Numbered from the stretch's first letter, positions 15,216 through 25,107 are shown. The stretch: 39,315 bases of DNA from Gemmatimonadota bacterium (GCA_023249375.1 JAHFCT010000030.1:1-39315); one strand, 5' to 3'. Notes: a model not told the origin generated them from the sequence alone. Program-made: numbers and translations.

Positions 15216-18016
15216 GGCTCCGGCCGGCGCCCGCCGCGCGCGGGTGGCGTGCCCGCGCCAGCGAGTGCGTTCCAGTGCACCATCGCGTTGAAGGCCATCG
15301 CCCACGCCCCCTGCGTCTGCCAGCGCCAGAAGGGACGCGTCGCGAAGAGCACAACGTGGCCATTGCCAACCGGCGCATCGATCACCGCGGCCTTGCCCGC
15401 CAGTTCGCTGCCACCGTTGAGCTGACCGGAGATGAGCAGCGAATCCGCCGTCTCGTGGAATCGCACGATCACGCGGGGCTGCGTGCGGCGCAGCGCGGCC
15501 GCGTACGCCGGATCCACGTTGTCGCCTCCGGCACCGCCGCCGCCACCGCCGCCGCCACCACCGCCCGGGCCAAAGCCACCGCCTGCCTGCAGCAGCGGCG
15601 CGTTGCTGAAGAAGAGCGGGAACTGCTTGTCCTCGTAGCCATACAGAATCGGGCTGTCGGCCGTCACCACCTGTGAACGGAAGACGCCGCCGCGTGCCTG
15701 CAGCGCGCGCGATTCCACGACGCTTACGCCGCTCGTGAACTGCATGCTCACCGGCAGATTCACGCTTCCGCCCTCGACGAGCAGCATGCCGCCGCGATCG
15801 ACGAACTTGCGAAGCGCGAGCACGCCGTCCATGCCGATGCCTTCTCGCACATCATCGGTCTCATCCACTTCGCCGAGGTTCGGCGTCGCCGCGCTCTTCT
15901 TCCACGGAATCGCCGGCCCGATCTTCGGGCGGCCGTTCACGAGCGTGTTGAGGTTGCCGGAGTTGGGATACACCACCACGTCGAACTTCTCGAGCACGCC
16001 CGCCTGCTTGAACTTCTGGTCGGCGAGAATGGTGTACGGCACACCGAGTTTGTCGAAGGTGATGCGCACCCACCCTTCCTCCTGCGTGCTGCTCCACGAG
16101 TGCGCCAGCGCAATGCGCGGCAGCTGCACCGCATGCTGCTTGACCGTCACGCTCGCGACCGCCACGGCCTTGGCGCCCAGCGCGGTAATGGCCGCACGCG
16201 CCGCCGGTGCGTCGCTCACCAGCCACGTGCCCACCGGATACGTCAGCCCGTCGATGACGAACGCCGAGTCGGCCACCGACACCGCCGAGGGTGCGACCTT
16301 GAAGGGCAGGATCGCCGACCGCCAGTCACCGAGATGCTTGACGACCAGCGTGGCGCCGCTGCCCGACACCGCGCCGGCAACCGACGCGTCGGCCGTCAGC
16401 ATCGTCATCGGCTTCGCGAAGATCGTCGAGTCCTGCACCTTCAGCGTGGTCACGTGACGCAGCAAGTCAAGCGTCCAGCCCGTGTCGTCGTACGGGTTCG
16501 GATCTTCGGGCTTGAACTTCTGGATGGCCAGCACGGTGCGCGGGAAGAGCGCGTTGGGCTGGTCGAGCCGCACAATCCAGTCGCCGCCCTTCACTGCCAC
16601 GTCCTTGCCGCCGTCCTTGAACGTGAAGTCGCCATTCGCCGATTGCACTTCCGCTCCCTGCAAGCGGAACAGATTCACGAGATCCGCCGCTTCGGCCGCG
16701 TGACGCTGGCCGCGCGGAATCACGAATGCGTACAGCGGGCCGCGCTGGCCGCGCCGCACGGTGTTCTCGTTCTTCGCGACATTGTTGGCGACAAACGTCT
16801 CACGATGGTCGGCGACGTACTTGAGGGCGACGAGCAAGCCGGACTGCTGGTAATTCTGGTTGGAGCGGATGCACCACTTCACGCCGTTCACCGGCGGGTT
16901 CGAGCGGTCCCACGTGCGCGACGTGGCCGTCGCCGGCAGCCGCACGTTGTTGATGCAGTCGGCACCGCTCGACGTGTACGTCTCGTAGAAGCGCCCCGCC
17001 GCGTTATGCAGGTTCGCGATCGCGTTCTGGTAGTTCGCCGCCCAGCCGTCGTAAAACGTGTGCGTCCAGACGCCCGGCAGGCCGCGCCGCGTCAGTTCGG
17101 TGATCTCCTGATAGGCGAGCGTGTGCCACTCGTCGATCGTGAGCGGGTCGAACTCGTCGTTGTAGGGGCCGGTCCCCGTGCTCGTGTACAGGAATGGCAC
17201 CGACTCGTGCAGGTCGTGCGTGATGGTCGGGCGCCACTCGAGAAACGTCTTGAGCCAGTTGCGCGTGAGGTTCAGCGACACCACCATGCCGTCGCGGTTG
17301 TTGTCGTGCGCCACGTACTTGCCCCAATAGGGCAGACCGCCCATCTGCTGCGCCGTGATCTTCAGGGCCTTCTGCTGGTTGTACCAGTCCACCTCGTGGT
17401 CGCGCCCATCGACTTCGAACACCGGGTTGATCATCACGATCACGTTCTTTCGGATGGCCCGGAAGTAGTCGCTTTCATCGACCGCCAGCCGATACAGCAG
17501 TTCCATCGTCATGTCCGGGCTCCCCGTTTCGGGGGAGTGGATCGACGCGCTGATGTAGTAGATGGGTTTGGCTTCCTTGATCAACTGCGCGCGCTCGGCC
17601 GCCGTGATGCCGCGCGGATCGGCCATGCGGTTGGTCATCCGCTTGAAATCGTCGAGCCGCTTGATGGTCGCCTCGTCACCCACCACCGCCACGATCATCT
17701 CGCGCCCGAGCTCAGTCTGGCCCATCGAGTACACCTTCACGCGCGGCGATTTCTCAGCGACCGTGCGGAAATACTTGTAGATCTCCGCCGAGCTTCCGAG
17801 CTTGCCGATGGTCCCGGGCACGTAGCCCAGCACGGCCAGTGGCGTCGGCACCGTCTTCGATGCGGGCAAGTGATCCACCAATTCCGTCGTGAACGTGTAG
17901 TTCGGATCCGTCGGGGTGAGTTCGCGGATCTTCGCCGTGTAGGCAGCGTCGATGGGTTGCTGGGCGCCGGCAACAGCGGCGGAGACCGCCAGCGCGGCGA
18001 GAAAGCGACGGAACAT
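15212..18016 (-). CDS. Secreted M14-family zinc carboxypeptidase-like protein
   Basis: A 934-residue exported protein with a signal peptide (MFRRFLAALAVSAAVAGAQQ). The M14 peptidase domain lies at about residues 65-370. Zinc ligands appear in ASIHSPETGSP (His160, Glu163) and THDLHESVPF (His267 or His270). Asn/Arg of the substrate pocket appear in NNRDGMVVSLNLTRNW. The C-terminal half resembles the glutamine-amidotransferase-like and beta-rich domains fused to large M14 proteins. A Gly-only run lies near residue 865. It probably cleaves C-terminal residues from peptides in the periplasm or outside. The ATG at 18016 starts the signal peptide; GTG at 18055 would add 13 residues. A TATTTT sequence upstream (18057-18062) may be the promoter. 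The product is coupled to the DsbA-like protein. Confidence 0.87.
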   Translation of the reverse strand: MFRRFLAALAVSAAVAGAQQPIDAAYTAKIRELTPTDPNYTFTTELVDHLPASKTVPTPLAVLGYVPGTIGKLGSSAEIYKYFRTVAEKSPRVKVYSMGQTELGREMIVAVVGDEATIKRLDDFKRMTNRMADPRGITAAERAQLIKEAKPIYYISASIHSPETGSPDMTMELLYRLAVDESDYFRAIRKNVIVMINPVFEVDGRDHEVDWYNQQKALKITAQQMGGLPYWGKYVAHDNNRDGMVVSLNLTRNWLKTFLEWRPTITHDLHESVPFLYTSTGTGPYNDEFDPLTIDEWHTLAYQEITELTRRGLPGVWTHTFYDGWAANYQNAIANLHNAAGRFYETYTSSGADCINNVRLPATATSRTWDRSNPPVNGVKWCIRSNQNYQQSGLLVALKYVADHRETFVANNVAKNENTVRRGQRGPLYAFVIPRGQRHAAEAADLVNLFRLQGAEVQSANGDFTFKDGGKDVAVKGGDWIVRLDQPNALFPRTVLAIQKFKPEDPNPYDDTGWTLDLLRHVTTLKVQDSTIFAKPMTMLTADASVAGAVSGSGATLVVKHLGDWRSAILPFKVAPSAVSVADSAFVIDGLTYPVGTWLVSDAPAARAAITALGAKAVAVASVTVKQHAVQLPRIALAHSWSSTQEEGWVRITFDKLGVPYTILADQKFKQAGVLEKFDVVVYPNSGNLNTLVNGRPKIGPAIPWKKSAATPNLGEVDETDDVREGIGMDGVLALRKFVDRGGMLLVEGGSVNLPVSMQFTSGVSVVESRALQARGGVFRSQVVTADSPILYGYEDKQFPLFFSNAPLLQAGGGFGPGGGGGGGGGGGAGGDNVDPAYAAALRRTQPRVIVRFHETADSLLISGQLNGGSELAGKAAVIDAPVGNGHVVLFATRPFWRWQTQGAWAMAFNAMVHWNALAGAGTPPARGGRRPEP

Positions 18017-18135
18017 GGGAGGCACCGGTGGAGTTCGGCGGGACGCGGCGGACACCCTAAAATACGCGGCGGCTCGCCAGACTGCTCGGGCACGCCAGCT
18101 TTCGGATTCAGCCGCGGCCGTTGCATCTTTCTGTC

Positions 18136-18624
18136 ATGTCAAACCAGCCGCTGGTCGGCGTCATCATGGGAAGCGCGTCGGACTACGAGCACCTCGCTCC
18201 CGCCTGCGAGATGCTCGAGCAGTTCGGCGTCCCCTTCGAAAAGGCCGTCGTCTCGGCGCACCGCACGCCTGACTGGATGTTCGAGTACGCATCAAGCGCC
18301 GAATCGCGCGGCTTGATGGTCATCATCGCCGCCGCCGGCGGCGCCGCGCACTTGCCCGGCATGGTCGCCGCCAAGACGCTCGTGCCCGTGCTGGGCGTTC
18401 CCGTCCCCGCCACCGCACTCAACGGTATCGACGCGCTGCTCTCCATCGTGCAGATGCCGGCGGGCATCCCCGTCGGCACCTTGGCCATCGGGAAGCCCGG
18501 AGCAACCAACGCCGGCATCCTCGCCGCTGAAATCGTGGGCACGCGCAATCCGGAAGTGCGCGACCGCATTCGGGCGTGGCGCGAGCAGCGCGCCGCCGCC
18601 GTGCGGGAGCAGAAACTGCCGTGA
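18136..18624 (+). CDS. purE: N5-carboxyaminoimidazole ribonucleotide mutase
   Basis: A 162-residue class I PurE. It converts N5-CAIR to 4-carboxy-AIR in de novo purine synthesis, in the cytoplasm, as an octamer in known members. Substrate-binding motifs are MGSASD (residues 11-16), SAHRTPD (40-46) and the glycine loop [12 protein letters not shown]. The length is typical. The start is the ATG at 18136; an in-frame TTG at 18121 would only add LHLSV-like residues. It is directly coupled to purK through a GTGA overlap, which supplies the N5-CAIR substrate. Confidence 0.95.
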   Translation: MSNQPLVGVIMGSASDYEHLAPACEMLEQFGVPFEKAVVSAHRTPDWMFEYASSAESRGLMVIIAAAGGAAHLPGMVAAKTLVPVLGVPVPATALNGIDALLSIVQMPAGIPVGTLAIGKPGATNAGILAAEIVGTRNPEVRDRIRAWREQRAAAVREQKLP

Positions 18625-19769
18625 GCCTCATTCTGCCGGGCTCCACCATCGGCTTTCTTGGGGGCGGTCAGCTGGGACGCATGGCCGCGATGGCCGCGCG
18701 CACGATGGGTTACGACGTCCACGTGCTCGATCCCGACACGCACTGTCCCGCGCGGCCAATTGCAACGCGCGTGATCACCGCGCCGTGGGGCGACATCGAC
18801 GCCGCTGCGCGGCTGGCCGAAGGTGCTGACGTCGTCACCATCGAAATCGAGCAGATTCCGCTCCCCGCCCTCGAAGCAGCCGAGCGGCACGCGCCGCTCC
18901 GGCCAGGCCCGAGCGTGCTGTGGACCGTGCAGGATCGCGCGCGGCAGAAGGAATGGCTGCGCGACCACGGCTTTCCGGTGGGTCCCTTCGCCGTGGTGCA
19001 CACGGCCGAGGAGACCACGACCGCCGTGCGCGCGCTCGGGGCGAGCATCATCAAGTCCACGCACGGCGGATACGACGGACGCGGCCAGGCACGCGTGACG
19101 AGCGCGGACGCGGCCGCGGCTGCCTTTGATGGCATCGGCGCACCGGTCTGCGTGACCGAGCAGTTCCTGTCGCTCACGGCGGAACTCAGCGTGATGGTTG
19201 CGCGCACGCCAAGCGGCGAGATGCGCGCCTATCCGCCGGCGCGCAATCATCACACGCAGGGCGTGCTCACGTGGTCGGTGATTCCCGGCGGATTCGAGGA
19301 CGCCGTGGTCGAGCGCGCCACCGAGATTGCGTGCGGCATCGCCGAACAGCTGAACGTCATTGGGCTCATCGCCGTCGAGCTGTTCCTGCTCGAGGACGGT
19401 GCGCTCTGCGTCAACGAACTCGCGCCGCGCCCGCACAACACGTATCACCACTCGGAGCGCGCGTGCATCACCAGTCAGTTCGAGCAGCTCGTCCGCGCCG
19501 TCTGCGGCTTGCCGCTTGGGGACACGGAGGTCGTGCGCCCGGCGGCCATCTACAATCTCCTCGGTGAACTCTGGACCGGCCCGCACGCGCCGGATGTCGC
19601 GGGCGTGCTCGGACTGCCGGGCGTGCGCGTGCACTTGTACGGCAAGCGTGACGCCCGGCCCGGCCGCAAGATGGGCCACCTGTCGGCCTGCGGCGCGAGC
19701 AGCGACGCCGCGCTCGAGCGCGTCGTCGACGCGTACCGCAGGCTCTCGATCAGCACCGCTGGCGACTGA
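18621..19769 (+). CDS. purK: N5-carboxyaminoimidazole ribonucleotide synthase
   Basis: A 382-residue ATP-grasp enzyme that makes N5-CAIR from AIR, bicarbonate and ATP, the step before PurE. The N-terminal pre-ATP-grasp motif is [12 protein letters not shown]. The ATP-binding segment is [14 protein letters not shown]. The metal-binding end is [14 protein letters not shown], followed by SQFEQ. The start is GTG at 18621 ([10 protein letters not shown]), overlapping the purE TGA by 4 nt. Upstream in-frame codons would lie inside purE. The Tyr-His after PHN differs slightly from the usual SGH but keeps the metal-site Asn. Confidence 0.95.
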   Translation: MSLILPGSTIGFLGGGQLGRMAAMAARTMGYDVHVLDPDTHCPARPIATRVITAPWGDIDAAARLAEGADVVTIEIEQIPLPALEAAERHAPLRPGPSVLWTVQDRARQKEWLRDHGFPVGPFAVVHTAEETTTAVRALGASIIKSTHGGYDGRGQARVTSADAAAAAFDGIGAPVCVTEQFLSLTAELSVMVARTPSGEMRAYPPARNHHTQGVLTWSVIPGGFEDAVVERATEIACGIAEQLNVIGLIAVELFLLEDGALCVNELAPRPHNTYHHSERACITSQFEQLVRAVCGLPLGDTEVVRPAAIYNLLGELWTGPHAPDVAGVLGLPGVRVHLYGKRDARPGRKMGHLSACGASSDAALERVVDAYRRLSISTAGD

Positions 19770-19771
19770 GG

Positions 19772-20218
19772 ATGCCGGTTCAGCGCCCGACGTTTCGCAC
19801 GCTGGATGCCTTCGAGTGCGCCGCGCTGATGGGGATGCACCACGTCGGGCGCCTCGCGTTCAGCTTTCGCGACAAGGTGGACATTGAGCCTATCCACTAC
19901 GCGTGGTCCGACGGGTGGATCTATGGCCGCACCGCGGACGGCAGCAAGCTGCGCGCGCTGGCGCACAATCGCTGGGTGGCGTTCGAGATCGACGAAGTGA
20001 ACGCGCTCTTCGACTGGCGCAGCGTCGTCGTCAAAGGCTCGCTCTACATCCTGTCACCCACCGACGACGGCCCGCTGCACGGGGAGTGGGATCACGCCAT
20101 CGCGCTGCTGCAGCGCGTCATTCCGGGCGCATTTACCGAGGATGACCCCACGCCGGAGCGCGCCGTGGTCTTTCGCATTCACGCCGACCACATCACGGGT
20201 CGCGCCGCGTCACCCTAG
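19772..20218 (+). CDS. Pyridoxamine 5'-phosphate oxidase-like flavin-binding protein
   Basis: A 148-residue single-domain split-barrel protein of the PNPOx-like flavin-nucleotide-binding group. Supporting features are the HHVGRLAF start strand, the IHYAWSDGWIYGRT central strands, LRALAHNRWVAFEID, and the SVVVKGSLYIL strand that lines the FMN or F420 pocket. Members reduce or bind flavins or degrade haem; the substrate here is unknown. The ATG lies two nt after the purK stop, so it is co-transcribed with purEK. A link to purine synthesis is not shown by the sequence itself. Confidence 0.8.
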   Translation: MPVQRPTFRTLDAFECAALMGMHHVGRLAFSFRDKVDIEPIHYAWSDGWIYGRTADGSKLRALAHNRWVAFEIDEVNALFDWRSVVVKGSLYILSPTDDGPLHGEWDHAIALLQRVIPGAFTEDDPTPERAVVFRIHADHITGRAASP

Positions 20219-20220
20219 AA

Positions 20221-20247
20221 GGCCAGCGGGGCCAGCGGGGCCAGCGG
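20221..20247. repeat. Three tandem copies of a 9-bp unit
   Basis: GGCCAGCGG is repeated three times without interruption right after the flavin-binding gene stop. A GCGGCC-rich stretch follows. No function is evident. Confidence 0.6.
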
Positions 20248-20280
20248 CCGCAGCGCGCCTTCAGCGTGCCGCGGCCGCCG

Positions 20281-21408
20281 CTATTTCGGCGCCCGGCCAT
20301 AGCGCTTCAGGATCTCCCGCACCTTGTCGAGCGGGATCGCCTCGACGGTGTGGCCATTCCCCGTGACGCTCGTCGCCTGGAAGAGCGAGTTGTAGATCGC
20401 CTCCTCCGTTGCTTCCACGACGGCCTCGAAAACGCCCGACGCGTCTTCGTTGCCCAGTTCCGTCGTTTGCAGGCGCGGCGCATTGAATGCCCGGCGCACG
20501 TCCTTGGCGGTGGAGAACGCAATCACATAGTCGCCGCTCCCGTTCGATGCGGACGAACCGGTGCGGCCGAGCCCCATCATCGCCCGCGATGCCACGCGCT
20601 TGAGGTTGCGATCGCTCAGCGGCGCGTCCGTCGCCACCACCATCATGATCGAGCCGTCACCGCCGTCGCGCGATAGCGCGTCCTTGAACGCGTATTGGCC
20701 AAGCTCCTGTCCGACGGGCGCGCCCGCCACTTGCAGCACGCCGCCAAAATTCGTCTGCACGAGCACGCCCACGGTGTAACCGCCCAGTGACCTTGGCAGC
20801 ACGCGTGACGAGGTGCCGATGCCGCCCTTCCACCCGAAGGCCACCGTGCCGTGTCCGGCGCCCACACTGCCCTCGGCGACCACGCCGCTCGCCGCGCCGT
20901 CGAGCGCTTGCCGCACCTGCGCGGCAGTGACGGGGCGCGCGCGGATGTCGTTGAGTCCGCCATCGTTGGTCTCGCCCACCACCGGGTTGATTGACCGTAC
21001 GCGCTCCATGCCCGGCTTTTCCAGCATCCATTCGGTCAGGGCGTCCGCCGCCTTCCAGACGCAGAGGGTGCAGGTGAGCAGGATGGGCGTTTCGAGTTCA
21101 CCCAGTTCATTCGCCTGCGTCGAGCCAATCAGCTTGCCGAAGCCGTTGCCCACCCAGATCGCCGCCGGCACCCGATCGAGATACGCGTTGCCCTCGTGCG
21201 GCAAAATCGCCGTGATGCCAGTGCGAACGTTTGCCCCCTCGGTGACCGTGACGTGCCCAACGCGCACGCCGGCGACGTCGGTGATGGCGTTGTTGGTTCC
21301 GGGCGCAAAGACGCCGGGCGCAACGCCGAGGTCGCGGGCACGCGCCCGCTGGGCAGTAAGCGAGTTCGTCATGGCGACGCAGAGAAGAACGGCGAGAAGA
21401 GCACGCAT
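20281..21408 (-). CDS. DmpA/P1-family (S58) aminopeptidase
   Basis: A 375-residue exported member of the DmpA family, N-terminal-nucleophile enzymes that cut themselves into two chains. A signal peptide (MRALLAVLLCVAMTNSLTAQ) is present. Family blocks visible are GTNNAITDVAGVRVGHVTV, NPVVGETNDGGLNDIRARPV, GSVGAGHGTVAFGWKGGIGT, and GDGSIMMVVATDAPL. Ser253 in the last block is the expected new N-terminal nucleophile after self-cleavage at Gly-Ser. Known members release N-terminal D- or L-residues or beta-amino acids. The start at 21408 fits the signal peptide; an upstream GTG at 21483 would add 25 unlikely residues. It stands alone as a monocistronic gene. Confidence 0.9.
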   Translation of the reverse strand: MRALLAVLLCVAMTNSLTAQRARARDLGVAPGVFAPGTNNAITDVAGVRVGHVTVTEGANVRTGITAILPHEGNAYLDRVPAAIWVGNGFGKLIGSTQANELGELETPILLTCTLCVWKAADALTEWMLEKPGMERVRSINPVVGETNDGGLNDIRARPVTAAQVRQALDGAASGVVAEGSVGAGHGTVAFGWKGGIGTSSRVLPRSLGGYTVGVLVQTNFGGVLQVAGAPVGQELGQYAFKDALSRDGGDGSIMMVVATDAPLSDRNLKRVASRAMMGLGRTGSSASNGSGDYVIAFSTAKDVRRAFNAPRLQTTELGNEDASGVFEAVVEATEEAIYNSLFQATSVTGNGHTVEAIPLDKVREILKRYGRAPK

Positions 21409-21731
21409 TGAGTTTGGTGTTGAATCTGGACGCAGCGGGTCGTAGGCGCTTCTACAGCATACCACGAATGACGCGTATGACACGGATTCACGCGAATGAT
21501 CTCAGATACAATCCCTGATTCGGGAAACGGTAACCGCGATCGCAGGTGCAGTTCCCCCAAGCGGTTGCTTGATCCGTGTCCATCCGTTCAATCCGTGTCA
21601 TCCGTGGTAGTCTGTTGAAGCTGCCATGCACAAATGCCTCCAGAGAAACTGGTGCAAGGCCCGCCAAGCGTCTATCGTCAGGGTGCGCGTTCCCCGTCTG
21701 ACTGCCGCCGTCGGTCCCTGCCGCCACACCC
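21409..21731. other. Intergenic region with decayed inverted repeat
   Basis: This 323-bp gap lies between the divergent DmpA-type gene and holB. It holds the repeat described at 21461-21609. It is less GC-rich than the surrounding genes. I see no small gene, tRNA or terminator, and no clear promoter in front of holB. Confidence 0.5.
21461..21609. repeat. Imperfect inverted repeat of the CACGAATGAC type
   Basis: The left arm (21461-21500) starts ACCACGAATGACGCG and contains ATGACACGGATT. The right arm (21570-21609) contains AATCCGTGTCATCCGTGGT, and its reverse complement reads ACCACGGATGACACGGATT. Each arm is internally built of ACGGAT/ACGAAT-type units of about 8-10 bp. Similar intergenic repeats are known in many bacterial phyla. 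It is a different family from the GGACAGGGATCACGG repeat. Confidence 0.6.
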
Positions 21732-22790
21732 GTGCCCCTTCTTCCGCTCATCGGCCATACCGCCCTCTGCGATCGCTTCGCCGCGCAATTCGCGGCCGGA
21801 CGATTGCCGGCTTCGATACTGCTCCACGGCCCTGAAGGCGTGGGCAAGCAGCGCCTGGCGCTCTGGATCGGCCAGATGCTGCTCTGTACCGGTGAGTCCA
21901 AGCCGTGCGGCGAATGTCAGGGCTGCCGCTATGCGCTCGAAGGCCAGCATCCCGATCTGCGCTGGATCTTCCCTCGCCCCAAGCTCTCCAACGATCCCGG
22001 CCCCGAGGATGTCAAGGAGGATCTCGATCAGACCGTCGCTGATCGCCTCAAGGCTCAGGGCCTGTATAAACGGCCCGGCGGCAGCGAGGGGATTTACGTG
22101 TATGTCGGCCGCCTGCTGGTGCAGCAGGCCGCGCTCTCGCCCGCCATCGCTCGTCGCAAGGTCTTCATCATCGGTGACGCGGAACGCATGGTCCCGCAGG
22201 CCTCCAGCCCCGAGGCCGCCAACGCGTTCCTCAAGCTCCTCGAGGAACCGCCGGCAAACACCACGTTCATCCTGACATCCAGCGAACCCGCGTCCCTGCT
22301 GCCGACGATACGCTCGCGCGTCGTCGCGTTTCGCGTGCCGCGGCTCAGCGACGCCGAGATGCGCCGCTTCCTCGCTCAGCCCGCCGTCCGCGAACGACTC
22401 GGCGCCGGCGGCAGTGACGAGGAGCGCCTCCGCATGTGCGACGGCGCACCTGGCCGGCTCCTCGCGCACGACGAGCAGGCCGCCGTATTCGCCCGTGCGC
22501 GCGCTTTCATCGAGGCCGCGCAGGGCGGTCGCGATCGCTGGCTGCGTGCGGCGTTCGGCCAGGGCGGCAAAGGAGCGCGCGGGGCATTTTCCGATGTGCT
22601 CGATGCCGTCAGCGTGCTGCTGCACGAGCGTTCGCGAACGGCAGCCGCGGCCGGACACGATCAGGCCGCGCTCGCCGCGGCGCGCGCCATGCGCGCCGTC
22701 GAAGAGGCAAAGGCGGCAACCCAACAGAACGTTTCGCCGCAGCTGCTCAGTGCGCGCCTGATGCGCGAACTCTCACACCTCGGCGCATGA
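21732..22790 (+). CDS. holB: DNA polymerase III delta' subunit
   Basis: A 352-residue clamp-loader AAA+ subunit. The P-loop-like segment is HGPEGVGKQ (32-40). The four-Cys zinc module uses Cys52, Cys59, Cys62 and Cys65 ([14 protein letters not shown]). Sensor and arginine-finger regions follow in [19 protein letters not shown] and [15 protein letters not shown] (SRC-like SR motif). The clamp loader places the beta clamp on primed DNA. Gln40 replaces the usual Thr/Ser after the P-loop Lys, consistent with delta' not hydrolysing ATP. The start is GTG at 21732, giving PLLPLIGH; no good Shine-Dalgarno sequence precedes it. The stop overlaps moaC (ATGA). Confidence 0.92.
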   Translation: MPLLPLIGHTALCDRFAAQFAAGRLPASILLHGPEGVGKQRLALWIGQMLLCTGESKPCGECQGCRYALEGQHPDLRWIFPRPKLSNDPGPEDVKEDLDQTVADRLKAQGLYKRPGGSEGIYVYVGRLLVQQAALSPAIARRKVFIIGDAERMVPQASSPEAANAFLKLLEEPPANTTFILTSSEPASLLPTIRSRVVAFRVPRLSDAEMRRFLAQPAVRERLGAGGSDEERLRMCDGAPGRLLAHDEQAAVFARARAFIEAAQGGRDRWLRAAFGQGGKGARGAFSDVLDAVSVLLHERSRTAAAAGHDQAALAAARAMRAVEEAKAATQQNVSPQLLSARLMRELSHLGA

Positions 22791-23278
22791 GCGACTTGTC
22801 ACACGTCAATCGCGCCGGCGAAGCGTCGATGGTGGATGTCTCGGCCAAACCGGCCACCGCGCGTACCGCACGCGCCGCCGGGCGCATTCGCATGTCGGCT
22901 GCGGCACTGCGGGCCATTCGCGACAACGCGCTGGCCAAGGGCGACGTGCTCGCGGTCGCGCGCGTCGCCGGCATTCAGGCCGCCAAGCGCACAGCCGATC
23001 TCATCCCGCTCTGCCACCCGCTGCCGCTCACCGATGTGCAGGTGCGGTTCACGCTCGATGACGCACTGCCCGGCATTCTGTGCGAAGCCGAGGCGCGCAC
23101 GGTCGCGGCGACGGGCGTGGAAATGGAAGCCGTCACCGCCGTCGCGATTGCGCTCGTGACCGTGTACGACATGGCCAAGAGCGTCGACAAGGGCATGCAG
23201 ATCGAGGGTGTGCGCCTGCTCGAGAAGAGCGGCGGCAAGTCCGGCACCTGGCGCGCGCCGGAGTCAGCGGCGCCCTAG
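22787..23278 (+). CDS. moaC: Cyclic pyranopterin monophosphate synthase
   Basis: A 163-residue MoaC that, with MoaA, turns GTP-derived cyclic intermediate into cyclic pyranopterin monophosphate in molybdenum cofactor synthesis. Family motifs are complete: [52 protein letters not shown] and [13 protein letters not shown]. The last contains the catalytic Asp and Lys. The start ATG lies inside the holB stop (ATGA). No other moa gene is nearby. The TAG shares a CTAG with the convergent transglycosylase gene. Confidence 0.95.
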   Translation: MSDLSHVNRAGEASMVDVSAKPATARTARAAGRIRMSAAALRAIRDNALAKGDVLAVARVAGIQAAKRTADLIPLCHPLPLTDVQVRFTLDDALPGILCEAEARTVAATGVEMEAVTAVAIALVTVYDMAKSVDKGMQIEGVRLLEKSGGKSGTWRAPESAAP

Positions 23279-25074
23279 CGGGGCGGAGACTTCTCGGCTG
23301 GTTTCTTCGTTGCCGTGCCGGTCTTTGCAGCGCCCGCCTTGGCAGCGCCCGCCTTGGATGCGCCGGACTTCGCTTTCTTCACGCTCTTCCCGGCGCCGGC
23401 GCTTGCTGCGCCCGATTTCGCTCCGCCCGATTTCGCCGTTGCCGCCTTCGCCGCACCACTCTTCGCCCCCGACGCGGCGCGCCCCGACACCACGAGCGTC
23501 TGTCCCGGCGTTACCCGCTCGCTCGTGAGGCCGTTCAGCTTCATCAGCGTCGGCACGCTCACGCCGTACTTCGTCGCGATCCCCGAGAGCGATTGGCCGT
23601 TCGTCACCTTGTGACGTTTGACGCCGCCGCCGCGCCGCGGAAAGCGCTCGATCGACGGATTCGGGATGTCGCGCGCGAGCGCCGCCACGTCGCGCCGCGG
23701 CACCAGGATGTCCTGCCCCGCGCGCAGCGCCCCACTCTTGAGTCTCGCCGCCTTCGGGTTGTACCACGCGAGCTGCTTCGCCGTGATGCCGTGCGCCTTG
23801 GCGAGCGACTGCATCGTCTGGCCCTTCTTGCTCTCGACGCGGAGCAGCGCGCGCCGCTCGTCGGCATCAAGGGCGCTAAACCGTTCATCAAAATCGGCGG
23901 AGCGCCCCGCCGGAATGCGCACCCACATCGAGTCGGAAGGCGGCGTCATGCCGCGCAGGAGATGCGGATTCAGTTCCGATACCACCGCGCCCTCGACGCC
24001 CAGCGCGTTCGCCACCGCGGCCAGCGGCGTGCCGCCGCGCACGCGCACCGAGTCATAGCTGTACGGCGGCAGCGAATCGACGTGCACCCCATAACGAAGC
24101 GGCTCTTCACCCACGAGCGCCGCGGCAATGATCTTGGGCACGTAGTCACGCGTTTCGGGGCGGAGATAGTTCTTCTCCGAGAGCGCGAAAAACCGGTCCT
24201 CACCTTCCACGCCATCGAGCGCATCTGCATACCGGGCCAGCCCGCGTGCGACTCGCCCGTCGCCCCCGTTGTAGGCGGCCGCGGCCAGGTAGAGCGAGCC
24301 GAACTTGTCGCGCAGGCCCAGCAGCAGGCGCGCCGCGGCCTCGGTGGAACGCACCGGATCACGGCGCTCGTCCACCCACCAGTCCACGCGCAGCCCCATT
24401 CCGCGCCCCGTGCTCGCCATGAATTGCCAGAAACCCACCGCCGCGGCGCGCGAGTACGCATGCGGGTTGAACCAGCTCTCGACGAGTGCCAGATACGTGA
24501 GGTCCTCGGGCAGGCCCACGCGGCGCAACCGATCGCGAATCATCGGGCCGTATCGAGTCTGGCGCTGCAGCGCGATCGCAAACACCTCCTTCACTCGGCC
24601 GCTGAAGATGCGCACATAGTCTTCCACGCGTTTGCGCGTCTCGTACGAATGCACGTCGATGTCCCATACCGGCGCGCCCGGTGCGACCGCGCTGTCCGCG
24701 ACCGGCGGCGCTTCGCCATTGCCAAAGACGCGGGTTGACTCGCGCGACACGTCCGCCGCCGACACGCTGTCGCCGACGGGGCGCGGCGTACCGGGCGGCA
24801 AGGAGGGACGCGCCGGCGCCGGACGCACCGTATCCCGCACCGCCGAACCGCCCGAGATCCGCGAGACGTTCGTCACCATCAGGACGCCGCCGCTCGCTGA
24901 CCCTTGCCGCGTCGCTGCCGCCGCCGAGGCGGTCGCGGCCGGCGCCGTCGCTGGCGCCGCAGTTGGCGCCGCCGATGGCTTAACGAGCGGTGCCGCCTCG
25001 CGTCGCGACGTCGCGTGTACGCACGCACTCGCAAACATGGCGGCCACGAGCACGGAAAAGTCAGGGCGACGCAT
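23275..25074 (-). CDS. MltD-like lytic transglycosylase with LysM domains
   Basis: A 599-residue envelope protein. The N-terminus is a lipoprotein-like signal ending ASAC (Cys18, imperfect lipobox). An Ala/Pro-rich linker runs to about residue 135. The SLT catalytic domain lies at about 165-320, with Glu199 in [16 protein letters not shown], the [11 protein letters not shown] segment and AAAAYNGG. Two LysM-like domains follow: a weak one near [20 protein letters not shown] and a clear one at [18 protein letters not shown]. It should cut the MurNAc-GlcNAc bond of peptidoglycan, forming 1,6-anhydro ends. The last 60 residues are an unusual Ala/Lys/Ser/Gly repeat tail. The ATG at 25074 has a TAGGTT box 6 nt upstream. 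It is divergent from the beta-lactamase-like gene. Confidence 0.9.
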   Translation of the reverse strand: MRRPDFSVLVAAMFASACVHATSRREAAPLVKPSAAPTAAPATAPAATASAAAATRQGSASGGVLMVTNVSRISGGSAVRDTVRPAPARPSLPPGTPRPVGDSVSAADVSRESTRVFGNGEAPPVADSAVAPGAPVWDIDVHSYETRKRVEDYVRIFSGRVKEVFAIALQRQTRYGPMIRDRLRRVGLPEDLTYLALVESWFNPHAYSRAAAVGFWQFMASTGRGMGLRVDWWVDERRDPVRSTEAAARLLLGLRDKFGSLYLAAAAYNGGDGRVARGLARYADALDGVEGEDRFFALSEKNYLRPETRDYVPKIIAAALVGEEPLRYGVHVDSLPPYSYDSVRVRGGTPLAAVANALGVEGAVVSELNPHLLRGMTPPSDSMWVRIPAGRSADFDERFSALDADERRALLRVESKKGQTMQSLAKAHGITAKQLAWYNPKAARLKSGALRAGQDILVPRRDVAALARDIPNPSIERFPRRGGGVKRHKVTNGQSLSGIATKYGVSVPTLMKLNGLTSERVTPGQTLVVSGRAASGAKSGAAKAATAKSGGAKSGAASAGAGKSVKKAKSGASKAGAAKAGAAKTGTATKKPAEKSPPR

Positions 25075-25080
25075 CCGTGT

Positions 25081-25086
25081 AACCTA
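25081..25086 (-). promoter_or_regulatory. Putative -10 box of transglycosylase gene
   Basis: On the minus strand TAGGTT is followed by six bases (ACACGG) and the ATG at 25074, without a Shine-Dalgarno sequence. Confidence 0.35.
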
Positions 25087-25107
25087 CCCCGCCGGCCCCG
25101 CGGCGCA

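Noticed and set aside
16100-18316. 738-codon plus-strand frame opposite the M14 gene
   Set aside because: High GC makes long antisense frames. The minus-strand protein has a signal peptide and zinc motifs, while this one is an Arg/His-rich mirror with no motif.
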